A DNA stretch of 64,000 nt. Source: Trichomonas vaginalis G3. Lineage: Eukaryota > Parabasalia > Trichomonadida > Trichomonadidae. Each line of letters begins with the position of its first letter. The stretch's first letter is position 1. The translations under genes were made by a program, and so were the position numbers. This document shows, piece after piece, positions 40,020-52,096 of this stretch. Location of the stretch: NCBI RefSeq assembly GCF_026262505.1, contig NC_067205.1, positions 15,996,001-16,060,000 of the forward strand, read 5' to 3'. Below the pieces are notes generated by a model. It was not told where the DNA came from. It did no database searches and saw only the letters and a program-made list of their open reading frames with translations.

Positions 40020-41173
40020 AACCGTCAGAATCTGAAAATCTTTCACTTCCAACAGATTATCCAAAATTCAACAAAAAATCTATATTTGGTTCCGATATCA
40101 AAGTACCACCAGATTGGAAAAGGTTTTCATTTTTCTTCAAGGCGAAGGAAATTCCAGATGATCCTCAAGAATTCCAAAATTTATTATCCAAATTTAAACA
40201 AGATCTTTATAATACGTACTCGTCTTTAATTCGTATTAATGAAGAAAACATCTCGGCTGTTGCAGTTTACGATTCTCAGCAAGCAAAAGAAATTATGAAT
40301 TCAGCTTTTACTGATTTTCATAACTTTGAGAAAATTAAGATAAATGCAATCAATTATCTTAACGTCCTCAGCCACAATCCACCATCTCTTGAAATGATAG
40401 CAGATTTTCATCCTGATTTGATACAACTTCCACAGACACTCAGAAAAACACATGATAAGCCTAAAAAACAAAAGCTTGGTATCAAGCTTGGAAAAAATCT
40501 CAGTTTTCTTGCCGTTATTGTTCAACTTATTACATTTCGACCATTAATGCACAAACTATTTGACGAATTATTCTCTAATCCCAATGAGCAACAGTTAATA
40601 TACAAAGAAATATTATCGCTCACAAATCGGAACTTTTCGGAAAATGCAGATGTTACTTATCTGTATCACCTGTACTCGAAACGGCAAAAGATACATCAAG
40701 CTGATCCAATTGATGCTTTCAAACAATTACAAGAATCGCTTGCATGTGAAGCTAGGCAACTAGATCTTATTGATTATTTCAAAAAATTCTGCTGGGGATT
40801 TACAGATAAAATTGACATTCCTCTTGTTAATAATAACGAACTTCAAGTTACTCCTACTTTTTCAGATTATCTTTTTATTGATGTTGCTGGTTTTACGTTT
40901 CCATTGGATGATTACACATGGAATAACAATCCAGCTGTAAAATCCAAACTAGTAGCCATAATAACTTATCACAGTCGACAATATAATATTATTATTTTGG
41001 ACGAAAACATCAATTCATGGATTCTCTTTTGTAATACCAAAATATCTTACATTCGTGATGAGGAATTGGCGAATAATTTAAACAAAGGCGCATATAATAC
41101 ACCGAAATATTTGATTTTCGAAAAAATTTATGTTTTTCAAAAATTAAATCTTTCATTTGTAATGTATGAATAA
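40013..41173 (+). pseudogene. Ubiquitin-hydrolase-like (C19/USP) gene, 5' end lost at the Polinton
   Basis: Open from the element edge to TAA 41173, about 386 host codons. No ATG begins the host part; the first in-frame ATG is about 95 codons in. The USP catalytic box is visible but changed: LGKNLSFLAVIVQLI aligns with LGNTCFLNSVLQLL, with Ser for the nucleophilic Cys. Near the end, ITYHSRQYNIIILDENINSW fits the 'H.G.Y..Y.....W' box, but the glycine-histidine pair reads RQ. So even before the insertion it would not be a classical protease. Trichomonads have a large expansion of such C19-like genes. The region on the left of element 1 shows no matching 5' part. Confidence 0.5.
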
Positions 41174-42629
41174 AATGTATGTATTTGATATAATTGATAC
41201 ATTCGAAATTTTTATTCTGAAAAAAATAATAAACAATTTTTGGCTTTTGTGATCTGATAATCTGTAAGAATAAATACCGACAAATTTTATTAATATTCAT
41301 CGTAAAAGTATTCGGCTCTTGATGTAAATAAGGAATTTTTTTTTCAAAAGTTGCTTTTGAAGACTCTTTTATCAAGTAGCTGCATTTATTCATTGATAAG
41401 AAAGTATGCTGTACCAAAAATCGATAATTCACCACATTAATGGCCAATTTTGTTTTGCATTTCGACAAAAAAGCTCCTTTTATATAACATTACTGGGCGA
41501 AAATTAGAGTATCTACGATGACAAAACAAAATACATCAACTTGATTTTTTGCTAAGAAAATGTTTTTGGAGGTACCAAAATAGGTCTCGAAAAGCATTGG
41601 TTTTATTTAAGGTTATTTTTTCTGAGGGGGCTATCGTCTATAGGGCACCCTTAATAATAATATAATATCGCTTATTTTTTATTTTGCTTCTATTAAAATT
41701 TAGCATTTTATATCACCAATCATTAATCTTCTTAAGTAAGATTTATATTTTCACTTTATAATTTGTTCTAATCGAATATTTTTTATTCAAAAATTTTAAC
41801 CCTATTTTTTGATAATAAATGTACCACCACATTTTCTACCTATATTTGATAAATGTCAAACATATTTTTACTTAATTTCCTTTAATTTTTTTATATTTTT
41901 TTTTATTCAGTCTCAATTTCATATTACTTTATATATTCTGGATATAAATTCCATAACTATATCATTGTATTTAAAAATATGGCTCAAATATGATTCTTTA
42001 TAGGATTTTTTTGTAATACGCCAAAAAATCACGACTTCTAGCCTTCTCATTATGTGCATTATTCCTATAAACCGTCTTAGCCCCTGAATATATAGTTGCA
42101 AATTAGATAAACAATATAGCGCCAAATAAATTATTTATGATTATCGACAACACATAGCCATTCTGTTCTAACCATTAGGCAAAATACCCCGACAAGCCAA
42201 AAAAAGCACAACTCATGATCGTGCCAGACATCAATAATCTTTTGACGTGATTTGTGCCAAACTCTCAAGAAAATCAATAGTTGGCATTTATTCCTAATAT
42301 GTTATTATAATGCATCATAGAGAACAAAAAATAATACCACATCAAAATAAAATAAGGCTGATTTCATCTCAAACTTTTAATTTTAACAAAGACACATATT
42401 GAAATATCATCACCACATATGGTAGAATATTGCCATATAATTGACACTTGACTTTTACACAAGCTCAAAATCAGCATCCCCATAGGATATTAGGTTTTCG
42501 AGAAAACAACACGGGATAAAAGTACACATATATATCTATCTAATTTCATAAAATCAAGTTGCTATATTTATCTGGAATGGTAAGATCCAACAAACAAGTG
42601 TGATTTGGTGTCACTTTTTTGTCCAATAA
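41174..42629. other. Intergenic stretch, no supported gene
   Basis: AT-rich. Open runs near 41010-41468 on the minus strand and near 41800-42120 have no coding character. Some less AT-rich sequence at 41490-41660 (GAGGGGGCTATCGTC) shows no open frame and may be old repeat debris. Confidence 0.4.
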
Positions 42630-42824
42630 CAAAAATTTAAGGGTATTCCTATTGACCGCTTAGCAAAAAGAAATAGGACAGCATTGCTTTGCTGGTATGC
42701 AGAGCATTGGGAAGAAATTAGTCCACATATACCTCAATATATCGAATTAGCAAAGAGACATTCTGAAAAAACCTGCTATTCTTTAGACCCTTTAGACATA
42801 TCACAGCTCTTAAATTCCCATTAG
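42630..42824 (+). pseudogene. Short coding-like fragment, unassigned
   Basis: About 64 codons without a start: GIPIDRLAKRNRTALLCWYA, EHWEEISPHIPQYIELAKRH, then a stop at 42822-42824. Amino-acid use and codon choice look coding, unlike both sides. The family is not recognised. It is probably the tail of a decayed gene or transposon. Confidence 0.4.
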
Positions 42825-44055
42825 TAATTATTAAATCCTTGTTGTTTACTATTAACTTTTTCAGTTTTTATATGTAAAACTCACAAAATCTTTATTGTGA
42901 ATAATCTCATTTTTTGCATTCAGAATTTGCCACAATCATTTCAAAATCTAATATCTGAAAAAAACTAAATAAATCTAATCATATATGATAAAAGCAACAA
43001 TTGTATATAAAATAATTAGCAAAATGTCATTGTGGAATTTGAATACTTCTGAAAATTTATGATCGTTGAGTAAAAATAATTAATTTTATTCTTTAATTTT
43101 AAGTATACAGACTTTTTCAAAAATTATTCGGAAATAAATTTAAAAAATTTATTTTGATAACAATATTGTTTAATCAAAGCATTTCGAAATTAAAATCATT
43201 TCCATTTCGGACTATCAATTTCAATTAATATTTTCAGAAAATTTTTTTTTGAAATTTTGTTATAATAAAAGGGAATCAAAATAAATAATACCAGATAATT
43301 TCATTCATATGTGATCTTTGAAATGATCGTTCTCATTCATTTTGATATTTTATTGATATGTATTTTTTTCTGTTTGATAAGAAAATATCAATTTACTCAT
43401 ATTTAATGTTTAATTTGTAATATTCATTTTCTTCGTTTGTCATTTATATTCTTTTTGAAAAATATTTTTTTGTTTTTGAAGATTATCAATTATGTCCTTC
43501 TTCAACAAAGCTGAACTGCTTGTCATTCATTCATTTATGCTATTGTTTTTTTAAATTAAATTATGTTTATTTTCATATCTTCATGGAAACGTGTTTATCA
43601 TTGTAATTGAATTGCAATTGATTTAGTAAATGGTTTTTTGCTAAATTTTTCCATTTTATTTCAAATTTATATTTTATTTTATTATTTTTCCCTTTGATTT
43701 ATGGAAATTGAAGATATAACCTCGTGTAGCATTACTTGTTTATATAATTTTTACTACTTCTTTTTTTCATTCTAAACTTTTTCCCAGTGATGATATTCAA
43801 AAAATATATGTCAATTCAATCTTAGTTTTGAAAACATACCGGTGGTTTATTTCAATATATTGAATTAAGAAGATTTTACTGTTAATTTTATCAATTATAA
43901 GCATACAACATATTTCTACCTCCTTCGGAACTGTTAAAATTAAATTGATTTCAATTTTGAGTAGAATATATCCACATCGAATATATTTATGCCCAAGTCA
44001 ATATTGTTTATATTCTAGTTGATGTTAATTCTTTTGTGCTAACGTAAATTTTATT
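42825..44055. other. AT-rich left flank of element 2, no supported gene
   Basis: Very AT-rich with T-runs. No open frame with coding character on either strand. Confidence 0.5.
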
Positions 44056-44061
44056 GCAAAC
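44056..44061 (+). repeat. Target-site duplication, left copy (GCAAAC)
   Basis: Identical to 62248-62253 and directly outside AGTAGTAGG. Six bases is the Polinton standard. Confidence 0.9.
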
Positions 44062-44213
44062 AGTAGTAGGATATGATGGGTTTAGTGACTTTTTTTGTTA
44101 CATCTATATATAGACGATACATTAAAATATATTTATTTATAAATCATTAAAAAATTAACATTAATTTTAAAATAATTTATTTTTTTATCTTTTATAAAAG
44201 AAGCTATATATAG

Positions 44214-44804
44214 ATGATGTCAGATATTCCGCGATTAATTAAACATTGTTTAAATCCTGAATGGGTTAAACTTCAATTTAAAAATGAAGATTGTGAATTA
44301 TTAAATGAATATGAAAGCCAAAATAAGCTAATGAGGTATAAATATAATGATAAAGAATATTTAATTTCATGGAATCAATGGAGTCATAATCAAAGACCTC
44401 ATAAACGAGAAGAAGAAATTGAAAATAATGAAATGGAAATCATTGATGACATTAAAGAGGATGGAATTCCTAAATTTTGTAGAAAAACCTTTAGAACTAA
44501 GTTAGGAGCATATAAACGTAGAGTATTAAATCCTGAATATCTTAAACATTTATTTAAAAAGGAAGATTGTGAATTATTAAACGTTAATGAATATGAAAAT
44601 GCTAAATCAAAACTGAGATATAAATATATTGGAAGTGATGAAAGGTGTAAAGATAAAGATAAAGTTTATTCAGTTTCATATAATAACTGGCACACGTTGG
44701 GGATAAGAAAACATTTAGGAGATTATGGTAAAAGTTCTGAATTCTTCAAATCTAGTATGTACGAGAGAGAAGAAGAAATCAGAAATAATTATTTTCATGA
44801 ATGA
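44214..44804 (+). CDS. End-proximal ORF with two matching repeats, putative DNA-binding (Polinton, left arm)
   Basis: 196 codons from ATG 44214. It contains two copies of a 60-residue module: LNPEWVKLQFKNEDCELLNE ... MRYKYNDKEYLISWNQW, and LNPEYLKHLFKKEDCELLNV ... KLRYKYIGSDE ... YSVSYNNWH. The pattern 'hLNPEhhKhhFKKEDCELL..Y....hRYK' resembles small DNA-binding repeats attached to viral and phage endonucleases. The gene lies only about 150 bp from the element tip in each arm. Recognition of the terminal repeat is an attractive guess and no more. The right-arm copy is at 61508-62095; a shortened one is at 19612 in element 1. Confidence 0.6.
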   Translation: MMSDIPRLIKHCLNPEWVKLQFKNEDCELLNEYESQNKLMRYKYNDKEYLISWNQWSHNQRPHKREEEIENNEMEIIDDIKEDGIPKFCRKTFRTKLGAYKRRVLNPEYLKHLFKKEDCELLNVNEYENAKSKLRYKYIGSDERCKDKDKVYSVSYNNWHTLGIRKHLGDYGKSSEFFKSSMYEREEEIRNNYFHE

Positions 44805-44893
44805 AAGATTCACTACCATAATGAAATAAAAAAATAAACTTTAAAAATTCATGTCTCACATTTTTGAATAATTTATTTTTTAATTCGTAAGAA

Positions 44894-46007
44894 ATGAGCG
44901 TCAAAACTAACGATGTGAAAACATTAGGATTCACAAACGAGGAAATAAAGGATATATTAGATGAGATGTGTTATGAAGTTAGTAAATATTATTTAAGAAA
45001 TTGTCAAAAATTTGCCGAGTTATTAAATGATTTAGATTATGATGGAAAAATGAATAAAGATGATGTTATAAATTTCTTATATCCCACATCTGAAGAAGAA
45101 AAACCTAAAGAACCTGATGTTTTCCCTGAATATTATGAAGAACGGATTAAAGATGATGAATACGATGAAATTGAAATTGAAAAACTGGAAAAAATAAGAG
45201 ATGAAATAGATGAAAAAATTAAGGAATTAAGAGAAGTTGAAAAATATAATGAAAATGAAGTAGAGGATTTAATGAATATCCCAGCTTCGGAATCAGAAGT
45301 TCAGAAATCTCATGAAGAAAGATATAAAAATTATGTCTCAGAATCAACACAAAATTTATTAGATGGCGAAATAGATGAAACACTTTCAGAAGAAGGTACT
45401 AAATTTATACGTAAACATAAGTTACAATTTATTGATAATGAAGAATACCCTTGTATCTTACTTTCACCACCTTTAGATTCCGAAAAATTCAAAAAAAGCT
45501 CTTAAAAACGTGACATATGCAACTAATACGATTAAGAAAGAAGATCATGATATTTACACAAATTATTATTTAAATAAATGCACAGGTGTTGATAAAGTTT
45601 TTGATTTATTAGATAAAATATCAAAAGAAACCATTGGAACATATAAAATTTTGTGTGATTGTGGTTTCATTATTGAAGATACTAATAATGTTTCATATGA
45701 AAGAACAGCACCGAAGGAAGATGAAGTGGAAAGGTCTATACCATTCGTTATTAAGAACATAAAAGATATGAAAACGTATAAGCATTATATTTATTCATTT
45801 ATTTCAGAAAAAATGGAAGCAACCCATAAAACATCTTCTCATCATTTTATAGCTATTCATACATTCCTTTTCAAAGTTGTGAAATTAAATAAGACAGGAA
45901 TTAGATTTAATGTATCCGGGTACGCATTCTTGAGTAAATTAAAATGTATTCGTCACGTCGCAGATGATAAAAATTTATGTGTTCTTAATTCATTTTATGG
46001 GCTTTAA
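44894..46007 (+). CDS. PolB-associated acidic helical ORF (Polinton, left arm), broken
   Basis: Same protein as at 19778-20884: start MSVKTNDVKTLGFTNEEI, acidic coiled middle (LEKIRDEIDEKIKELREVE), end KNLCVLNSFYGL. One break is apparent in this copy. Spacing to PolB is 50 bp, and the upstream tract of PolB (TTTATTTTTATTTATTTTTT) is conserved. A priming or terminal-protein role before PolB is inference. Confidence 0.7.
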
Positions 46008-46057
46008 AAAAAAACTTTATTTTTATTTATTTTTTTAATTTTTTTATTCTTACATAA

Positions 46058-49000
46058 ATGAACAAAAACGGAACAGCTAAAATGAATGATAATCAAATTA
46101 GAGCAGAAGGTAGAAGGTTATTTAAACGCTTCTATAACATTCCTGATGGTGTTAATCCTAAAACTCGTAGAAGCTATTTAAATGAAGCAATAGATTCATA
46201 TGAAGGGTTTGACATTTCATCAGAAAGTGAGAGATTAGCGAGAATGTTAAATGTTAATATTGATTTCTATTATTGTGATCCTCAACCAGAAGACGTGGAC
46301 ATAAATAAGGTAGACTTTTCCATTAGTGGAATCAATAATGATAGATCCAGAATTTGAAACAGTAAATATTTTATTAACACAGAGTCCATGTGGAAAACTT
46401 CACGCTGACAGAATAACAAACGTTGAAGCACTCACCGGCTATAAAGTTTGTCCATATTGTAAAGAAGAAGTTTATTCTATCCGTGATGATCCAGAAAGGA
46501 AAAACCAAAGAAGATTTTTAAAGCATTGTGAGAAATGTAAAGAAAATAATGGAAGATTAATTCAAGACGTTCAGTTGCAAAATACCCAGCAACCATATGC
46601 ACCACATATTACGAAACAGAAGATATATCAGTGGTTATTAGCTCACAATTTGCAGAAATATTATAAACCGACAAGATTATTTACTTTTGACTTTGAAACA
46701 TTAGAGACTAAAGAAGAATTACAACTTTCTGAGTGTGCAACTTTGAACGCTTACTTAAAACCATTCATGGTATCATCAACGGTTAAATTAAATGATAAAA
46801 CATATACGAGGAATTTTTGCTTAACTTCGAGTGATTCTTTTATTTCTTGATTGGATTGAGTTTTTATTTTCAACCTGTTCATTAGTTGCTAAATCAAATA
46901 TTGAAAATATGAAGAATTATTGGAGTCTCATACATTAAATGAAAAACAGAAGGAAGCATTTAAAGAACTTCTAGATGAGGAATTCAATAAAGTGAATATC
47001 ATAGGTTTTAATTCGGGAAAGTTTGATTTAAATTTAATTCTTCGTGATTTAAACACTGCAAAATGGAAAATAAAATCAATGCTGGGTTCATTTCACAATT
47101 TAAGCAAATCATTGTAAAGAAAACAAACGTTCCATATGAATTGAGATTTATTGACATCAGAAATTATATAGCGGGTGGGACATTAGACCAATTCACTCAA
47201 GATTTCGGAAACAATAAATCACGTGTTAAATCCTTTTTCCCTTATCAATTCATCACATGGGAAAATTACGAAGAAGAATTATATAAAGAGGAACCATTCA
47301 CTCAAGATTCATTTTATTCAGCATTAACCCAAGAAACTATATCAGATAGTGATTATCAAATATATCTCAATGATGCTAAAAATTTTAAGAATAGATTAGA
47401 ATATTTTATTCATTATTGCAATAAAGATGTTGAAATTATGATTGACCCAATTGATAAAATTATTGAAGAAACATTTGTTTATAAAATTGATATGCTTCAT
47501 AATCTTTCTTTATCATCGAATGCTTCAATGATTCGTTACGCTTTAGCATATAAAGACTTTAATCCTAATGAAAAATATCCTGAGGAAGAGATAGAATCAA
47601 GTTTGAATTAACGAAAAAGTATTGGAAATATAAAATTGAATCATATAAGAAACAAGAAATGAAAAAGCAGAAAGGGATACTAAAAATAATGTTTCAATGG
47701 ATGATTTTCAATACTATCACGATTTAATCCTTTCATCTAAATGCAAAATGTGTGGTAAAGCGTTTACATATGCAAATAAACCAACATTGGATAGAATCGA
47801 TAATGAAAAACCACATACCAAAGAAAATTGTCAGTTAATGTGTTGTTATTGCAATGTCGTAAAATCAAATAAAGATGAAGATGTTCAACGTTTAAGAATC
47901 AATTTAAGAAATTATGCATTAAAAAATAATTTACCAATGACTTTAGATTCAGTTGAAGCTTATCACATTCTCCGTAATGGAATTACTGGTGGTTTATCAA
48001 ATGCTCAACATAGAGTAAATCTTAAAGGAATCACGCACATTAATAAACTTTCATATAGTCCAGAAACTAAAACTGTATCAAATGAGGACACCACCAACAT
48101 TATGACTCATTTCGTTGGTGTTGATTTTAATTCATTATATCCTTCATCATTTTCATCTAATCCTCATGATTTCATTCAATATACTGACCATAAAATGTAT
48201 ATGCCGGGAAGATTGAATGGTGTTATCATTTGTGATACAGCAACAAAGAAAGCAAAAGCACTGGGAATAATTAATAAGAAAAATACTTTATTCGTGGCTG
48301 AAGTAAAGGGTCACATTGATGAAAAACACATTAATGATTACATAAACTTTTTACCGATAATAAGAAACTTAGATATTATCACAGATGAAAAAACAATTGG
48401 CAGTTTTATGTATAATTACATGAAATCAAACAATCTACCGGTTGACCAGAAACAGAGGAAATTAACGCAGTTAGCATCAACATACAACCAATATCAACCA
48501 TTTTCTTCTTATTATCTTTGGTATCTAATCGACAGGTTTAATTTTATCATTGATGACATTCAATCAATTTTAACATTTACGAAAAACACTTGTTTTAATG
48601 AATTTGCGAACAAATTTATGAATGAAAGACAAAAGGCTGAATTAGAAGGAAATAAAGGAAAAAGTTTATTTTGCAAGATTTCACTTAATGGATCATATGG
48701 TTACGATGCAATGAATACACAAAATTACGCAAAGACTAAAATAATGAATGCACAGAAGTCACGCGTTGCATGTATGTCAAATAAGTTTAAAAACATAAGA
48801 GAAATAGGTGAGGATACATATCAAGTGATGCTTAAAGATAGATTTTATAGATGTGATACATGTTTACAAGAGGCATTCTTCACTTTAGATAATGCTAAAT
48901 ACTGGTATTTGGTTTTCATTTATGATTTTATGTATAAATGCATGGATGTTAATCGTTTTCATTTCATTGAAGGTGATACTGATTCATCTTATTGGGCAAT

Positions 49001-49502
49001 CGCTGGCGATCCAAATCTTCCTAACACTCAAGCATTTCAAGCAATTGTTACCGATAAACAATTTTATGATAAAAACATTTTCAAATTCGCACCATTTGAT
49101 TTCTTCTGTTTTGATGAGAAATTTAAACCTAAATTAAAGAATAAAGCTGAAGAAAAAGCACATGAGAAGAAGTTATTGGGTTTAGCAATTGAGAAACAAG
49201 GTGATAACATGGTTGCTTTATGTCCTAAATGTTATACTTCATTCAACGGTTCAATTGATGGAAGTGATTTTAAAAAGATTACACAAAAAATGAAGGGTGT
49301 TAGTTTAAGACAAAATAAGCAATTAACACCTAAAAAATATTTGGATATAATAAATGATAAAGTGATATTTGATGGTCAAAATATTAATTTACAACTTAAA
49401 AACGGGTCAATGACTCGCTTAACAATCGGTAAGACTGCATTAACAGGAGCACACACTAAGGCTGTATGTTGTGAAAATGGATGTTGTATGCCATTTATTT
49501 AA
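46058..49502 (+). CDS. Protein-primed PolB with embedded HNH-like module (Polinton, left arm), broken
   Basis: Fragments over 46058-49502 cover a whole PolB; about four or five breaks. Order: amino-terminal zinc ribbon (CPYCKEE, HCEKCKE); exonuclease motifs (FDFETLE, IIGFNSGKFDLNLI, YCNKDVEIM); then a cysteine/histidine module of 45 residues (CKMCGKAFTYANKPTLDRID, NCQLMCCYCNVVKSNKDEDV) of HNH/endonuclease-VII type. Polymerase motifs follow: VDFNSLYPSSF (A), KISLNGSYGYD (B) and EGDTDSSYWAI (C). A C-terminal zinc-like region ends KAVCCENGCCMPFI. The HNH-like module stands between exonuclease and palm, where the other lineage (30706) has none. The right-arm copy is at 56818-60236. Confidence 0.88.
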
Positions 49503-49627
49503 TACAATTTAAAATTTTATTTTTAATAAAATGCCACAGAAGAGACAAAAGGAACCGTTAATGATGGTTTTGATACTATGATTCAAAGAGGTGGGCACCC
49601 TTAAACATTTATTTTATTTTTATATAA

Positions 49628-51162
49628 ATGGATAACATAGATTTAAAAATTTTAATTGATGATTTAGTATTTAATCAAAATTTTCTTGATTATTATGATT
49701 TAAAAGCATATCTCCAAAAATATGATAACAATATAACGGGTGATGATATGGAATATTATTATCCATATTATAAAAATGAAATTTTGAAATATCATGATAG
49801 AATAATTTCTGAAATTAAAGACAAAATTAAAAATAATGAATATTCAAAGGGAAAAACTAAATCACAACTTAAACAGTTGAAAGATTTCAAAAATAAAGTA
49901 TTAACAGAAGAAGATATTGATGAATTATATAAATTATATAATCATGAGCCGCAAAAAACAAAGGAACAAAAACAAAAGGTGCAAAACACCCAGGTCCTTC
50001 AGACCATAAATGATGCACAAGCTTTAATTTATGATTCATTAGTTAAACCATATTCAGCCCGACTTTTAAATGAAGATCAACTTTTGGAATTCATCCTTCA
50101 ACATAAACTCGAAGCGGGAAAGTATATCAAACCTTTATATACAGCATATTTAAAACAAATGAATAGAATACATCCAGAATTAATGAAGGAAGGAATGAAT
50201 TCCAAAACTTCATCATCCAAAATCAAAGCAGATAAAATTAAACCACCTGCAACACCAAAACCTCCAACGACAGTACCACCTCCTCCTTCAGTTAATCCTT
50301 CATCATTCACTTTATTATATCCATTTCAAACATTAAAGAAGCAAAAAGATTTTAAAAAGGATTTCAAAATATTAAATAAACCAATTGACCCGAAAATTCA
50401 ACCGTTAAAGGAAAAATTTAGTCGCCCTTCATTTGCACCATATCCATATTCATACGAAATCGATCATCTGGAATATTCAAAAGGAAAAGTTACTTATTTA
50501 TTTGCCATTAACATTAACACTAGATATTTATATTGCATTCGAGTGAAAGGGAAAACAGAACAGGAAACAAGAAGAGCTATTCAATACTTACTAGATCATG
50601 AAAGAGTAGATAATATCAGGGGTGATGGTGATAAAGGATTTCAGGCAGCTATGACTCATTATTTCCCACAAATTAATTTTTTCTTTTCATCCTCTCCATA
50701 TACGTTTCATAATAAAATAGTTGATGCGGTAATGAGAACTCTTAGAGATGCGTTAGGGGTTAACGGTCAGATATACTGGGATGGAAATCATGACTCCATC
50801 ATACAACAGTTAGTATATTATTACAATAATACATGGCATAGAACAATAAACATGAAACCAGTGGAAATGAAAAATGATATTTCAAAAGAATGGGAATATA
50901 TTAGAAAGCAAATGGAAGGTTGAATGATGTTAAACGTGAACAAATTAATTCGGGGCTCATGAATTTTAAACAAGGGGATAAAGTTTTGATTCATCTCGAT
51001 TATGGAAAAACTGATAAATCAATGACAAAAAGAAGACGAAGATTTGACACAATAGCTGAATTTGTTAGATATATTAACGGCAATGCATTAGTTGAAGTTG
51101 ACAATAAATTAATAGAAATTCCGATTTATTTTATTACTCCATTATATTTAAATAATATTTAA
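49628..51162 (+). CDS. Polinton integrase, element-2 type (left arm), broken
   Basis: Amino-terminal 230 residues are charged helices and a proline-rich linker (KPPATPKPPTTVPPPPS). The rve-type core has YEIDHLEYSKGKVTYLFAIN, RGDGDKGFQAAMTHYFPQIN and KIVDAVMRTLRDALGVNG. The C-terminal part (GDKVLIHLDYGKTDKSMTKR; VEVDNKLIEIPIYFI) is a small beta module like that of other Maverick integrases. One break is apparent near the end. It is a different branch from the integrase at 26559; the two cores are clearly diverged. Confidence 0.82.
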
Positions 51163-51181
51163 TTTTTTTTTTTCGTAAGAA

Positions 51182-51445
51182 ATGAGTGACAACAAAGCAG
51201 TCAAGAGTCCAGACGATGAATATAAAAAGAAACTAAACAGAATTAAATCAAAAATATGCTATTACAAAAAGAAGCCGCAATGCGGTGGGGTTGAAAACGA
51301 TAAGGAAATAATCGAAAAATTAGAAACTTATCGTTCAATCATTAAACTGAGTGAAGCAAAAATAAAAGAATTTAATAGAATAAATAAATTGATTGGAAGA
51401 GATGAATTTAATAAAGATGAATTTTTAAACTCAATCCAAATTTAA
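51182..51445 (+). CDS. Small helical ORF (Polinton, left arm)
   Basis: 87 codons from ATG 51182 (MSDNKAVKSPDDEYKKKLNR). A coiled-coil protein, 19 bp after the integrase, identical to the copy at 54874-55137. A GC mini-hairpin (CCGC-AAT-GCGG, 51275-51285) lies in frame at KKPQCGGVEN. Function unknown. Confidence 0.6.
   Translation: MSDNKAVKSPDDEYKKKLNRIKSKICYYKKKPQCGGVENDKEIIEKLETYRSIIKLSEAKIKEFNRINKLIGRDEFNKDEFLNSIQI
51275..51285. repeat. GC-rich mini-hairpin inside a small ORF (left arm)
   Basis: CCGC-AAT-GCGG followed by TGGGG; mirrored in the right arm near 55034-55044. The first stem resembles that at 30873 (GCCGC-AAC-GCGGC) in element 1. Confidence 0.7.
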
Positions 51446-51605
51446 TTTTTATTCCTCTTTGACAACATCTCTCTTTCCATCATTACTGCATAACCACATT
51501 TTCTCAGTTTTAGTGGTTTGTTTTTTTAACATGTTCTTGCATCATTTTTATCGTTTCCTCCCTTGTTATGATTCGTGGTAAATTTTGAGCTTGTGGGGTA
51601 TCCAT
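51442..51605 (-). CDS. Small ORF, left-arm copy of 54713-54877 (broken)
   Basis: Left-arm counterpart of the 54-codon ORF at 54713-54877. It starts at 51605 (MDTPQAQNLPRIITREE) and appears broken in this arm. It lies tail to tail with the helical ORF at 51182. Confidence 0.45.
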
Positions 51606-52096
51606 TTATGATAAAAATAAAAATTTGTCATCAGTTATTTTATCGTTAATGTTTTCAGGTCATTCAATAATGAATTATTTTTGAAGAACTGAAGGGGTCA
51701 CCAGGTCACCAGGTAATTTAACTTCTCTGAAAAAATGAGACAACATGACATTTAGACAACAACACAGGGGGAAGGCAGTTATGAACGTATATGATTTGTC
51801 ATGACTTCATCGTAATGAGTGTAAATCAGACAAAAATATATTTTATCGTTAATGTTTACGTTAATGTTTTGTGAAGAATATAGCAACTGTCTGAATTCCG
51901 GCGGTTGTTTTTTTATACAAAATTCTGAGTAAAATAATTTTTAGGGTAGATGGTTAGATCTAACCTCATTTCTAACCTCATGACATTTTGACAACAACAC
52001 AGAAAATGCTTTGTCATGACTTCATCGTAATGAGTGTAAATGACCCAAAAATAAAGTTAGTTTTAAAATTATTTTTATTTTTTTATTCCTATATAA

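Larger units (their letters stand above)
44062..51785 (+). repeat. Left inverted arm of element 2
   Basis: Reverse complement of 54534-62247. The inner edge follows GGCAGTTATGAA; beyond it the two arms differ. Ordinary Polinton terminal repeats are a few hundred bases to about 1.5 kb, so this is far longer. Confidence 0.92.

Noticed and set aside
47697-47950. Intein in PolB, suggested by the HNH-like module
   Set aside because: No intein splicing blocks (Cys/Ser start, HN end) are visible around the module; it looks like an inserted domain.
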